Source: Sphingobium herbicidovorans (GTDB taxonomy: Bacteria; Pseudomonadota; Alphaproteobacteria; Sphingomonadales; Sphingomonadaceae). From it: DNA of 64,000 nucleotides. The notes beneath the pieces are model-generated. The model saw nothing but the letters and a program-made list of their open reading frames with translations. It was not told where the DNA came from and did not search any database. Below are positions 1-7,811 of the stretch, in pieces (within the stretch, counting starts at the first letter, position 1; every line of letters starts with the position of its first letter). The stretch is taken from contig NZ_CP020538.1 of NCBI RefSeq assembly GCF_002080435.1, positions 558,001-622,000 on the forward strand, written 5' to 3'. A program made the translations under genes and the position numbers.

Positions 1-1180
1 GTTCAACGGCACGGCTAAGCTGAGAGAGCGCCAGCACCGGCACATTAAGTTCTTTCGCTAACGTCTTCAAACCACGAGAAATTTCCGAAATTTCCTGAAC
101 GCGATTGTCGCTCCCTCTGCCGCTGCCCTGGAGCAACTGAAGATAATCGACGATCACCAGACCAACATCGTGACGGCGCTTCAATCGGCGGGCACGCGTC
201 CGCAGCGCGGCGATAGTAAGACCTGGCGTGTCGTCGATGAAGAGCGGAAGCTCCTGAAGCTCGCGCGCCGCGCGGGAAAGGTTCTGAAAATCAGCGCGGC
301 TGATCTTGCCCATACGAAGCGCTTCGCCGCTGATGCCCGATTGTTCAGCCAGAACGCGGGTCGCAAGCTGGTCCGCAGACATTTCCAGGCTGAAAAAGGC
401 CGTCTTGGCGCCCATATTCTTCTCAGGCGGGATGCCATCGGCATGGTCGCGCATCCATCGAGAGGCGGCGTTATAGGCAATGTTGGTCGCCAGCGATGTC
501 TTGCCCATGCCGGGGCGGCCCGCCAGAATCATAAGGTCGGAATTGTGAAGGCCACCGATTTTCTCGTTCAGGCTGTTGAGGCCGGTGGTGATGCCTGACA
601 CATGTCCGCCGCTGTTCAGCGCACGCTCGGCCACCTGCACGGCCATCGTTGTCGCTGTGGCAAAGCTCTTGACCGAACCGCTCTCGCCCTCGCCTTCAGA
701 CACTTTGTAAAGCGCTACTTCAGCCTGCTCAATCTGCTCGCGCGGATTTACATCCTCGCTAGTATCCATAGCATTTTCAACAAGTTCACGGCCGACATTG
801 ACCAGCTGGCGCAAGAGGGCAAGGTCATATATCTGCGCGGCAAAATCGCGTGCGCCCAGCAACGCCGCACCATTACCGGTCAACTGGGCAAGATAACCCG
901 CCCCGCCCAGTTCCTTGAGCGCCGGATCCTGATCCAGCAGCGGCTTCAGCGTCACCGGGTTTGCCACCATGTCCCGCTCGACCAGCTTCATGACGGCTTC
1001 GTAGATGCGGCCATGGAGCGGTTCGAAGAAATGCTCCGGCTTCAGCTTCAGCTGCACATCCTCGGCGATGCGATTGTCGATCATCAAAGCGCCGAGCAGC
1101 GCCGCCTCCGCCTCGACATTACGAGGGAGTTCTAGCACGCCTGCTTCCGCGGCGGGGTTTAGCTGTACCAGTTCGACCAT
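1..1180 (-). CDS. dnaB: Replicative DNA helicase DnaB, C-terminus cut by window edge
   Basis: Hexameric 5'-3' helicase that unwinds the replication fork and recruits primase. Translating the minus strand from an ATG at 1180 gives about 393 residues of an expected ~500. The N-terminal domain (PRNVEAEAALLGALMIDN) is followed by a linker and a RecA-like core with Walker A GRPGMGKTS and Walker B VIVDYLQLL. The reading continues past motif H3 (LSQLSRAVE) off the left edge, so the last ~100 residues lie outside the window. No intein or frameshift is visible. The gene is divergent from the UPF0262 gene across a 119-bp gap. Identification is firm because several diagnostic motifs are collinear. Confidence 0.97.
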   Translation of the reverse strand, partial: MVELVQLNPAAEAGVLELPRNVEAEAALLGALMIDNRIAEDVQLKLKPEHFFEPLHGRIYEAVMKLVERDMVANPVTLKPLLDQDPALKELGGAGYLAQLTGNGAALLGARDFAAQIYDLALLRQLVNVGRELVENAMDTSEDVNPREQIEQAEVALYKVSEGEGESGSVKSFATATTMAVQVAERALNSGGHVSGITTGLNSLNEKIGGLHNSDLMILAGRPGMGKTSLATNIAYNAASRWMRDHADGIPPEKNMGAKTAFFSLEMSADQLATRVLAEQSGISGEALRMGKISRADFQNLSRAARELQELPLFIDDTPGLTIAALRTRARRLKRRHDVGLVIVDYLQLLQGSGRGSDNRVQEISEISRGLKTLAKELNVPVLALSQLSRAVE

Positions 1181-1299
1181 GCCCCTCTCATCGTCTTCAC
1201 AGCCTCGGGGCGCAAGGGGCAAGGTGCTCGACGAGCAGCAAAGCTGTGGAGAACTCCCCCTTGCTTTTCGCCCGCCGCAGCAGCAGGGACTAAGGACCA

Positions 1300-1782
1300 A
1301 TGACTGATCCGCGCATTATAGACATCACGCTCGACGAGCGGACGATCCTGTGGCGCAACGCGGACGTCGAGCAGGAACGACGGATCGCCATCTTCGATCT
1401 GCTCGAAGACAACCATTTTGCTCCCCAGCGCGCTCATCCGGATGGCTATGCTGGTCCCTATCGCGTGCTCCTACGCGTCGAGGAAGGGCGGCTGGTGATC
1501 GAAATCAAGCGCGAGGATGGCGAACCGCTGGAGGCCATCATCCTCAGCCTGGGGCGATTCCGCCGTCCGATCCGCGAATATTTCGCGATCTGTGACAGCT
1601 ATTACCAAGCGATCAGCAACGCCTCGCCGCAACAGATCGAAACGGTGGACATGGCCCGGCGTGCCATCCACAATGACGCAGCGGAAATGTTGATCGAGCG
1701 GCTGGAGGGCAAGATCAAGGTGGATTTCGACACGGCACGGCGCCTGTTCACGCTGATCTGCGTGCTGCACATCAAGGGGTAA
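1300..1782 (+). CDS. UPF0262 family protein
   Basis: A 160-residue soluble protein matching the UPF0262 family, which is widespread in alphaproteobacteria and has no assigned function. Recognisable features are the N-terminal IIDITLDERTI segment, the central LGRFRRPIREYF block and the C-terminal DTARRLFTLICVLHIKG. There is no signal peptide or membrane segment. The ATG at 1300 is preceded by a purine-rich AAGGACC. The stop at 1782 is followed in the same frame by the next gene, so the two are probably cotranscribed. The family assignment is made from memory of the conserved blocks; the role is unknown. Confidence 0.88.
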   Translation: MTDPRIIDITLDERTILWRNADVEQERRIAIFDLLEDNHFAPQRAHPDGYAGPYRVLLRVEEGRLVIEIKREDGEPLEAIILSLGRFRRPIREYFAICDSYYQAISNASPQQIETVDMARRAIHNDAAEMLIERLEGKIKVDFDTARRLFTLICVLHIKG

Positions 1783-1830
1783 GGGGTCATCCGCCAGCAT
1801 TCTTCAGGCCAGTATCTGGTCCGCATCATT

Positions 1831-2481
1831 GTGGGCGCGATCGTGGTCGCCATGGTAGGGGCGGCTTTGTGGGCCTACGCCTGCCACTGGGCGCCGGGAC
1901 GAAATGTCTATCCTGTACAAGGCGTAGCAGTAACGGCGGACGATGGCGCCATCGATTGGGGTACTTTGGCGGCCAATGGCGCGGACTTCGCCTATATTCG
2001 CGCGGCTAGGGGAGCCGATGGCCGCGATCCTGCATTTGCCCGCAACTGGTCAGCGGCGCGGTCGTCCGGGCTACGCTATGGTGCGCTACTGGATTTCAGC
2101 CTGTGCAGGCGCGCTGCGGAGCAGGCAACAGGTTTCATCACCACTGTGCCCCGTGACAACGCCGCACTGCCCCCGGTGATAAGGCTGGCGTTCGATCCAT
2201 CCTGCAATACGCGTCCCGGACGCGATGCGCTTTTGTCCGAACTGAATACATTGGTGAACTTGATCGAAAGCAACGCCGGAAAGTCTGCTCTAATCAATGT
2301 TTCCAATGACTTCGAGGCAGAATATGACATCGCATCTGGCATCAACCGGACCCTGTGGCTGGACGGCAATTTCTTCCCGCCCGATTATGCGACGCGCAGG
2401 TGGGTGATGTGGACAGCCAATGATATGCGGCATATCGACGGGGTCCATGGACCAGTACGGTGGGCTGTGGTGGCGCCATGA
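1831..2481 (+). CDS. GH25-like (lysozyme fold) protein lacking the usual catalytic residues
   Basis: A 216-residue protein with an N-terminal hydrophobic segment (about residues 3-15) that suggests export or membrane anchoring. The rest follows the GH25 muramidase layout: AIDWGTLAANGADFAYIRA, a DPAFARNW segment, then a GLRYGALLDFS strand. In active GH25 enzymes the first strand reads G-I-D-V-S and a later strand carries D-x-E. Here they read GVAVTADDG and VIRLAFDPS, so the expected acid residues are absent. The start is GTG at 1831; no ATG lies upstream in frame before the previous stop. The gene ends in an ATGA overlap with cdd. It may be a pseudo-enzyme or a wall-binding protein. Confidence 0.66.
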   Translation: MGAIVVAMVGAALWAYACHWAPGRNVYPVQGVAVTADDGAIDWGTLAANGADFAYIRAARGADGRDPAFARNWSAARSSGLRYGALLDFSLCRRAAEQATGFITTVPRDNAALPPVIRLAFDPSCNTRPGRDALLSELNTLVNLIESNAGKSALINVSNDFEAEYDIASGINRTLWLDGNFFPPDYATRRWVMWTANDMRHIDGVHGPVRWAVVAP

Positions 2482-2921
2482 TGGGGGAAGGCGACGTCAA
2501 ACGGTTGATCGAGGCCGCGCGCGCGGCCCGGAAAAACGCCTACGCGCCATACAGTCGCTTTGCCGTTGGGGCTGCCGTGCGGCTAACTAACGGTGATGTC
2601 ATCGTTGGCGCAAACTTCGAAAATGCCAGTTATGGTCTGTCGCTCTGTGCTGAAACAGTGGCGTTGGCCGCTGCGAACGCGCAGGGACGGATCATCGATG
2701 TGGTCGCCATCGCAGTGGTGGGCGGTGACAGCGCTCCCATAACGCCGTGCGGGCGGTGCCGTCAGATACTGGCCGAGGCGGAGCAGGTGGCGGGGCGACG
2801 GATCGCCGTCTATTGTGCCGCGTCGAGCGGCGATTCTGTGGTTGAACACAGCATCGCTGAACTGCTTCCTTTTTCCTTTGGTCCCAACGATTTGGGGCTA
2901 GATCCTTATAGTAAGAGTTAA
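2478..2921 (+). CDS. cdd: Cytidine deaminase
   Basis: Hydrolyses cytidine and deoxycytidine to uridine and deoxyuridine in pyrimidine salvage. The 147-residue protein has the zinc and catalytic signature: Cys57-Ala-Glu59, then P90-C91-G-R-C94-R-Q, giving three Cys ligands and the proton-shuttling Glu. The substrate-binding [11 protein letters not shown] block precedes it. The length is that of the homotetrameric short class. The ATG at 2478 overlaps the previous stop (ATGA), which favours translational coupling over the GTG at 2460. dcd follows after 8 bp, so the pair feeds dCMP/dUMP metabolism. Confidence 0.95.
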   Translation: MMGEGDVKRLIEAARAARKNAYAPYSRFAVGAAVRLTNGDVIVGANFENASYGLSLCAETVALAAANAQGRIIDVVAIAVVGGDSAPITPCGRCRQILAEAEQVAGRRIAVYCAASSGDSVVEHSIAELLPFSFGPNDLGLDPYSKS

Positions 2922-2929
2922 GAATAGCC

Positions 2930-3484
2930 ATGTCGATCTTGTCGGATAAGTGGATTCGCGAACAAGCCCTCTCCCATGCGATGATCGAGCCCTTTGTCGA
3001 AAGCCAGCGGCGGGATGGCTGCATCAGCTACGGCCTTTCCTCTTACGGCTACGATGCGCGGGTGGCCGACGAGTTCAAGATCTTCACCAATGTCGATAGC
3101 GCCGTAGTCGATCCCAAAGACTTCGCCGCCAACAGCTTTGTCGATCGCAAAACCGATTGCTGCATCATCCCGCCCAATAGCTTCGCCTTGGCGCGAACGG
3201 TCGAATATTTCCGGGTGCCGCGGGACGTGCTTGTGATCTGCCTTGGCAAATCCACCTATGCCCGCTGCGGCATCATCGTGAACGTCACCCCGCTGGAACC
3301 CGGCTGGGAAGGTCATGTGACCTTGGAATTTTCCAACACGACGCCCTTGCCCGCAAAAATCTACGCCAATGAGGGCGCATGCCAGTTCCTTTTTCTCAAG
3401 GGCAATGAGCCCTGCGAGACCAGCTATGCCGATCGCGCAGGCAAATATATGGGGCAACAGGGCGTCACATTGCCCCGACTCTGA
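2930..3484 (+). CDS. dcd: dCTP deaminase
   Basis: Deaminates dCTP to dUTP, the main route to dUMP for thymidylate synthesis in many proteobacteria. The 184-residue protein shows the family pattern: [14 protein letters not shown] near the N-terminus, the [13 protein letters not shown] strand, [18 protein letters not shown] containing the conserved Arg/Ser and nucleotide-binding residues, and the GHVTLEFSN catalytic segment with its Glu. Length agrees with the trimeric Dcd family (about 185-193). It lies 8 bp after cdd on the same strand, so coexpression is likely. Confidence 0.96.
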   Translation: MSILSDKWIREQALSHAMIEPFVESQRRDGCISYGLSSYGYDARVADEFKIFTNVDSAVVDPKDFAANSFVDRKTDCCIIPPNSFALARTVEYFRVPRDVLVICLGKSTYARCGIIVNVTPLEPGWEGHVTLEFSNTTPLPAKIYANEGACQFLFLKGNEPCETSYADRAGKYMGQQGVTLPRL

Positions 3485-3529
3485 CAAACGTGGCAGAATG
3501 GCGGCGATGGTTATTCCGCGCCGCCCTTC

Positions 3530-4282
3530 ATGCTGAAAATTCCGTTCTGGAACCAGAAGCCAAAAACACTGCCCAGTATCGGCGAGGATAGGCGCGTCTA
3601 TGCGATAGGCGACATCCACGGCCGCCTGGACCTGTTCGACCGTCTGCTGGACATCATCGATCAAGACGATGCTGGTCGCCCCACCCTGCCTTGCCACCTT
3701 GTCCTGCTAGGCGATCTGATCGACCGAGGTCCGCAATCCGCGCAGGTGGTGGAACGTGCAATGGCTCTGCGGCATGCGACCGACAAGGTTCACATCATCA
3801 AGGGCAATCACGAGGAATTGTTCATCGATGCAGCTCAAGGATCTGCCCGATCCGCAGACTATTTCAGGCGGATAGGCGGCGCTTCTACACTCGCCAGCTA
3901 CGGATTGAGCATCAACCTGTCCGAGGGGATGTCGAGCGAAGAACTGGCATACTGGATGCTCAACAATATACCGCGCGCTCATGTCGATTTCATTCATGGC
4001 TTTGATGATATGCTGGCTATAGGCCACTATCTGTTCGTCCACGCAGGGATCAGGCCACGAGTGCCGCTGGACGCACAAACGGTAGCGGATTTGCATTGGA
4101 TTCGCGGCGATTTCCTCAGGCATCGCCGCGATCACGGCTATATGGTAGTGCACGGCCACAGCATCACCGCTAGCGTAGATGAACGGTCCAACCGCATCGG
4201 AATAGACACTGGCGCTTGGCGCAGCGGCGTGTTGACTGCGATTGGCCTTCAAGGAACGGAGCGGTGGTTTTTGCAAACCTGA
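3530..4282 (+). CDS. Metallophosphoesterase, PPP-type Ser/Thr phosphatase-like
   Basis: A 250-residue dinuclear-metal phosphatase. The PPP-family motifs are in order: GDIHG at 27-31, GDLIDRG at 61-67, a GNHEE near 95, VHAGIRP in the middle of the second half, and HGHS near the C-terminus. This places it with bacterial PrpA/ApaH-like phosphatases that act on phosphoproteins or dinucleoside polyphosphates; the sequence does not show which. It has no signal peptide. It follows dcd by 45 bp and converges with the anti-sigma gene, whose end is 35 bp away. Confidence 0.88.
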   Translation: MLKIPFWNQKPKTLPSIGEDRRVYAIGDIHGRLDLFDRLLDIIDQDDAGRPTLPCHLVLLGDLIDRGPQSAQVVERAMALRHATDKVHIIKGNHEELFIDAAQGSARSADYFRRIGGASTLASYGLSINLSEGMSSEELAYWMLNNIPRAHVDFIHGFDDMLAIGHYLFVHAGIRPRVPLDAQTVADLHWIRGDFLRHRRDHGYMVVHGHSITASVDERSNRIGIDTGAWRSGVLTAIGLQGTERWFLQT

Positions 4283-4317
4283 TAAGCCCTGCTTTGCCGT
4301 TCGCCTATGCGAACGGT

Positions 4318-5013
4318 TCAGCGCCAGCCCTTTGCCCTTGCTGCCTTCTCCTGCACGGCATCGGCGGGGGCACCCTCCATCAGAGCATCGACGGTGGCTA
4401 GGATACGGGAATCGTCAGATGACGCCTGCCGATAGTCCGCCGCCGACCGCTGGCCAGAGATCAGTTGCCGAACCTGCCAACCCTGGCCCTCGCGGCAGGC
4501 GACGCCCGAAATGGAGCGCCCCTCGAAACTCCTGCACCACCCCCCGCCTTCACGCCGAAAGCTAAGTCCGATACGGATCGGCGCGCCTTCCTGAGCCGAA
4601 GCAAGTTGGGTGTCGAGGGCTGATGCTAGTAAGCCCTTTGCCACCATGCCGTCATTGGTGACGGCGACAGGCCCGGATAGTCCGCCGGACATTCGGCCAA
4701 TGCCAAGGCCCAGGATCAGGCTGGCCGCGATAGCTCCACCTATCCCCCAATTGCGCCAGCGTACCGCCATCGGACGAGTGAGAGGCGCCACTTTGGCGCT
4801 ATCGCTCAACAGCATATGGAGGGATGTCGGCAATGGTTCAGCTGCAACAGGCGCATAATGACCGCTGATGCGCTGCCGCAGGCGGCGATGCATTTCCAGT
4901 CGTGCTGCAAGCGCGGGGTCATCCGCCACGGCGCGCTCCACCCGTCGGCGCGTTACATCGTCGAGTTCACCATCAACCCACGCGATCAACATGGCCTCAT
5001 CAATGTCGGTCAT
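4318..5013 (-). CDS. Membrane-anchored anti-sigma factor
   Basis: A 231-residue protein with a cytoplasmic N-terminal domain (AWVDGELDDVTRRRVERAVADDP, the helix pattern of anti-sigma domains), one transmembrane helix at about 89-107 (IGGAIAASLILGLGIG) and a periplasmic C-terminal part. The zinc-binding H-x3-C-x2-C motif of ZAS proteins is absent. It overlaps the upstream sigma gene by 4 bp, the usual sigma/anti-sigma coupling. Inferred role: holding the ECF factor inactive until an envelope signal is sensed. Two Cys residues in the periplasmic part (WCRSF and GVACREG) could form a disulfide; this is speculative. Confidence 0.82.
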   Translation of the reverse strand: MTDIDEAMLIAWVDGELDDVTRRRVERAVADDPALAARLEMHRRLRQRISGHYAPVAAEPLPTSLHMLLSDSAKVAPLTRPMAVRWRNWGIGGAIAASLILGLGIGRMSGGLSGPVAVTNDGMVAKGLLASALDTQLASAQEGAPIRIGLSFRREGGGWCRSFEGRSISGVACREGQGWQVRQLISGQRSAADYRQASSDDSRILATVDALMEGAPADAVQEKAARAKGWR

Positions 5014-5498
5014 GCGGCTTCCCCCAGCATTTCGATCAAAGCGCCCCGCCCCCTTACGAGCCGTGACGTCAACGTACCCATCGGCACCCCCAAAATCCCG
5101 GCGGCCTCCTTGTAGGACAGCCCTTCCACCAGCACGAGGGCAATGGCCTCGCGCTGCTCATCCGGCAGAGCCTGCATGGCGCGATCTACATCGGACAACA
5201 TCACATGCGCCTCCACATCCTGGTCGCCCGCATGGCCAACATTCTCGCCCGCAGCTTCAGGAGCAAATGTCCGGGCTACCCGCTGCCGCGATCGGCCCTC
5301 GTCGATCCACAGGTTGCGCATGATCCGATACATCCAGCTATCCAGTCTCGTCCCCGGCTGCCATTGGGTCCGTGCGCGCAAGGCCCGTTCCACGGTCGTC
5401 TGCAAAAGATCATCCGCATCGAAACGGTCACGGGACAAACTGACGGCAAAGCGTCGCAGTCGAGGCAGGATTCCCAGCAGATCGCTTTCGAACGACAT
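5010..5498 (-). CDS. ECF-family RNA polymerase sigma factor
   Basis: A 162-residue sigma factor with only regions 2 and 4. Region 2 contains DADDLLQTTVERAL and the -10 recognition helix around LDSWMYRIMRNLWIDE. Region 4 contains LPDEQREAIALVLVEGLSYKEAAGILGVPMGTLTSRL, a clear helix-turn-helix. Start ATG at 5498 has GGAG 5 nt upstream. The gene is read from one arm of a palindromic promoter (5517-5558) and is cotranscribed with the anti-sigma gene. Autoregulation is likely because the same motif lies in front of both divergent genes and of a third gene nearby. Confidence 0.92.
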   Translation of the reverse strand: MSFESDLLGILPRLRRFAVSLSRDRFDADDLLQTTVERALRARTQWQPGTRLDSWMYRIMRNLWIDEGRSRQRVARTFAPEAAGENVGHAGDQDVEAHVMLSDVDRAMQALPDEQREAIALVLVEGLSYKEAAGILGVPMGTLTSRLVRGRGALIEMLGEAA

Positions 5499-5516
5499 TC
5501 GGTCTCCATTCCATGT

Positions 5517-5558
5517 TCATGGGATGAAACGCCTCTGCTCGACCGTTTCATCCCATGA
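5517..5558. promoter_or_regulatory. Palindromic bidirectional ECF promoter
   Basis: Perfect 15-bp inverted arms (TCATGGGATGAAACG at 5517-5531 and its complement at 5544-5558) separated by 12 bp. On each strand it reads GGGATGAAAC-N13-CGTT, a plausible -35/-10 pair for an ECF factor. The GAAACG of one strand's -35 is the complement of the other strand's -10 region, so the two promoters share the same bases. One direction leads to the sigma/anti-sigma operon with about a 20-nt leader, the other to the S8 protease with about a 100-nt leader. The same motif with identical spacing recurs at 6940. Confidence 0.75.
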
Positions 5559-5657
5559 AGCATAATTTATCGGAATATTTTGCGTGATGACGCATTTAAC
5601 AGGCGTAAAGACGCATCAACTCTCTTTTTTGCGCGGTTCAAGGAAAATGAGATCGGG

Positions 5658-6899
5658 ATGAAATGGACACCCCCTTGTATCGCCGCCAGCCTCCTACTTT
5701 CGGGACCGGGCGCGCATGCGCAGCTCCTGCCCTCCCCCGGCAGCACGCTGGGTCAGGTTGGCGGCGTACTCCCTGGGATCGTTGATCAGGCTGAGAACGA
5801 CTTGGAGGGGAGCGGCCTGTCCCCGACGCGGCTTACCCAACGGCTGGCTGCTACGCGAGCAGCGCGGATAACGCAACTGCTGCGACGGCACGGCGACAGC
5901 GTCGAACTGGACGACCGGGGGCAACCTGCGCGACGCGGAGTTATTCTGCTCACCGGCGCCAAACTCACCAGCATCGAAGCGCTGCGCCGCGCAGGTTACG
6001 GTGTGGCAAGCGAAGCCGTCGAAGGTATCAATCTCAGCGTCTCTCGGCTTATCGTGCCACAGGGCTACAGCCTGCTTCGTGCGATGAAGCAGGTGCGCTC
6101 AATAGCACCCGAGGCAGAGGTCAGCGCAGACAATCTCTATTTCTCCAGTGGTGATCGCACGATGGCGGCTGCAGCAACGCTCGCAAGCACTGTGGCTGTA
6201 GGCAGTCGCGCTGCTGGGCTTATCGATGGCGGGGTGGCCCATCATCCTTCACTGACTGGCGGCATCGAGCAACGCGGCTTCGCTCGCGGCGCGCCCAAGG
6301 CAAGTTCGCACGGAACGGCGGTCGCATCGCTCATCAGCGGGACGGGCATCGTCCGGGGCGCCGCACCCGGCGCACCTTTGCTGGCGGCGGACGTCTATGG
6401 CGACGATCCGGCGGGTGGCGGGGCGTTCGCCATTACCAGGGCGCTCGGCTGGATGGCGGCGCGCAGCGTGAAGGTCGTGACGGTGAGTCTGGTCGGACCC
6501 GACAACCCGCTGCTCGCCGGAGCGATCCGGTTGGCGCGCGACAAGGGAGTGACGGTTGTGGCGGCAGTCGGCAATGACGGTCCTGCCGCGCCACCCGCTT
6601 ATCCGGCTTCCTATCCCGAAGTCGTGGCGGTCACAGGCATCGACAGACGCGGGCGAATATTGCCCGAAGCAGGTCGCGGACGACATGTGGACTTTGCAGC
6701 ACCCGGCGCGGACATGAACGCGGCCAATGTCGATGGCGGAAAATCGCCGGTCCGGGGTACGTCCTTCGCCGCTCCGCTGGTTGCGGGTCGGCTGCTCGTG
6801 ACCGGAAATCTTTCCACATTGCGCTCCGAAGCGAAACCGGGGGCCAAGGGTCGCAGGGGATATGGACGCGGGATCATCTGCGACGCTTGCAGAAATTAG
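5658..6899 (+). CDS. Secreted S8 (subtilisin-like) serine protease
   Basis: Start chosen at ATG 5658 because it gives a signal peptide (hydrophobic IAASLLLSG, cleavage near AHA-Q, residue 22). The 413-residue product has the S8 triad: Asp190 in LIDGG, His218 in SSHGTAVAS and Ser369 in RGTSFAAP, with oxyanion Asn306 in AVGNDG. A region of about 160 residues between the signal peptide and catalytic domain may act as a propeptide. It lies divergent to the ECF operon and is served by the same palindromic promoter, so it is a likely sigma target acting in the periplasm or outside the cell. The leader from 5559 to 5657 shows no other clear gene. Confidence 0.88.
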   Translation: MKWTPPCIAASLLLSGPGAHAQLLPSPGSTLGQVGGVLPGIVDQAENDLEGSGLSPTRLTQRLAATRAARITQLLRRHGDSVELDDRGQPARRGVILLTGAKLTSIEALRRAGYGVASEAVEGINLSVSRLIVPQGYSLLRAMKQVRSIAPEAEVSADNLYFSSGDRTMAAAATLASTVAVGSRAAGLIDGGVAHHPSLTGGIEQRGFARGAPKASSHGTAVASLISGTGIVRGAAPGAPLLAADVYGDDPAGGGAFAITRALGWMAARSVKVVTVSLVGPDNPLLAGAIRLARDKGVTVVAAVGNDGPAAPPAYPASYPEVVAVTGIDRRGRILPEAGRGRHVDFAAPGADMNAANVDGGKSPVRGTSFAAPLVAGRLLVTGNLSTLRSEAKPGAKGRRGYGRGIICDACRN

Positions 6900-6939
6900 G
6901 ATTAGGTTTCAGCGGCTTGCAAAAAAATTTTCCTTATAA

Positions 6940-6966
6940 GGGATGAAACTGCATCGCGCTCCCGTT
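6940..6966 (+). promoter_or_regulatory. Third ECF-type promoter motif
   Basis: GGGATGAAAC at 6940-6949 and CGTT at 6963-6966 are separated by 13 bp, the same motif and spacing as in the palindrome at 5517-5558. It is preceded by an A/T-rich stretch and lies 40 nt upstream of the start of the Ala/Gly-rich gene. This is consistent with control by the neighbouring sigma factor. Confidence 0.65.
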
Positions 6967-7005
6967 GTCTTGGCATCGGATCGACAACGAAAAAGGAGAC
7001 GATCG

Positions 7006-7643
7006 ATGAAAGCGAAGTTCATTCTTGCCACGGTATGCCTTGCCGCCGTCACAGCCGCACCCTCATCGGCTCAGTTACTCGGTGGCGGTGGAGGCGGTGC
7101 CCTGGGTGGGGGCTCGGGGGCACGTTGGGCGGGGCCGGCGGCACGCTTGGCGGAACGCTCGGCGGAACGGCGGGCGGCAGTCTTGATCGTAGCGTGGATC
7201 TGGAAAATGGCCGCGCCAGCGTCAATGGCTCTGGGTCGGGCCGCGCTGACGGCAACGCGACCGGCTCCGTCACCCGGAAGGACAAAACACGCAGCGGCAG
7301 CGCATCCGCATCGACCGGCGGATCGGCCAGCGGTGGACTGACCGCCGACACGTTAGGCACTAACGATGTGGGCAGTGCCGTTGGCAACGTGCGTGACAGG
7401 GCCAGCGAGACGGCAGGCGCAGCCCGTGACCGCGCGGCGAGTACGGCAGCCGCTGCTGAGGGTCGAGCCAATGCCACAGCGCAGGCTGCACGCAACCGTG
7501 CCGCCGCGACCAGCAAAACTGCGGGTTCCGCAGCAGGTAATGTGGCAGGAAATGCGCGCGAGCGCTTGAATAGCCCGGCTTCGGTTGAGGCTGCAGCTCA
7601 GCTTTCAGGCAACGGAGAGGCTTCCGGTCAGGCGGGCGATTGA
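7006..7643 (+). pseudogene. Secreted Ala/Gly-rich low-complexity protein with a one-base frameshift
   Basis: ATG 7006 follows AAAAGGAGAC and gives a clear signal peptide (MKAKFILATVCLAAVTAAPSSA). The frame then enters a glycine-rich stretch. At the G tract 7108-7112 the natural continuation moves to another frame: LGGTLGGAGGTLGGTLGG, then VNGSGSG repeats, RDRASETAGAARDRAAST-type Ala/Arg repeats and a stop at 7643. Restoring one G (GGT GGG GGG CTC) would join both halves into one protein of about 210 residues. So either the gene is broken or the tract was undercalled. An ECF-type promoter lies just upstream. The function is unknown; composition suggests an extended surface or periplasmic protein. 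Confidence 0.7.
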
Positions 7644-7704
7644 CCGCAAACGGGGCGGCTTCCCCACCGGCTGCCCTGCTTCTGCCCCCCGTCTGAATAA
7701 TGGC

Positions 7705-7737
7705 AGACCGGCGATCCAATGGGTCGCCGGTCTTTCC
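7705..7737 (+). terminator. Rho-independent terminator-like hairpin
   Basis: Perfect 10-bp stem (AGACCGGCGA at 7705-7714, complement at 7724-7733) with a 9-nt loop followed by TTTCCC. It lies 61 bp after the Ala/Gly-rich gene and fits its terminator; the T tract is short. Confidence 0.6.
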
Positions 7738-7748
7738 CATATATCGGC

Positions 7749-7786
7749 AAAGGAAAGGCCGACTGGTCACTACAGACCGTCGGCCT
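7749..7786 (-). terminator. Terminator-like hairpin after ctrA
   Basis: Stem AGGCCGAC and GGTC (7756-7768, one unpaired T) pairs with GACC and GTCGGCCT (7775-7786). On the minus strand the hairpin is followed by TTTCCTTT. It lies 26 bp beyond the ctrA stop codon, the right place for its terminator. Confidence 0.6.
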
Positions 7787-7811
7787 ACATATCCTGTCCA
7801 AAGCTAATCGG

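Noticed and set aside
5655..5680. Additional ECF motif GGGATGAAAT at the protease start
   Set aside because: It overlaps the start codon, lacks the final C of the motif and has no CGTT at 13 bp, so the match is by chance.
7100..7120. Programmed ribosomal frameshift in the Ala/Gly-rich gene
   Set aside because: There is no slippery heptamer or downstream structure typical of programmed shifts, and two other genes show the same G-tract defect, so a sequence error or mutation is simpler.
7081..7200. Tandem DNA repeat or CRISPR-like array in the G-rich stretch
   Set aside because: The repeats are short Gly/Leu/Thr codon runs (GGNACG-type) within a coding frame, without spacers or constant repeat length. 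No CRISPR array was seen anywhere in the window.
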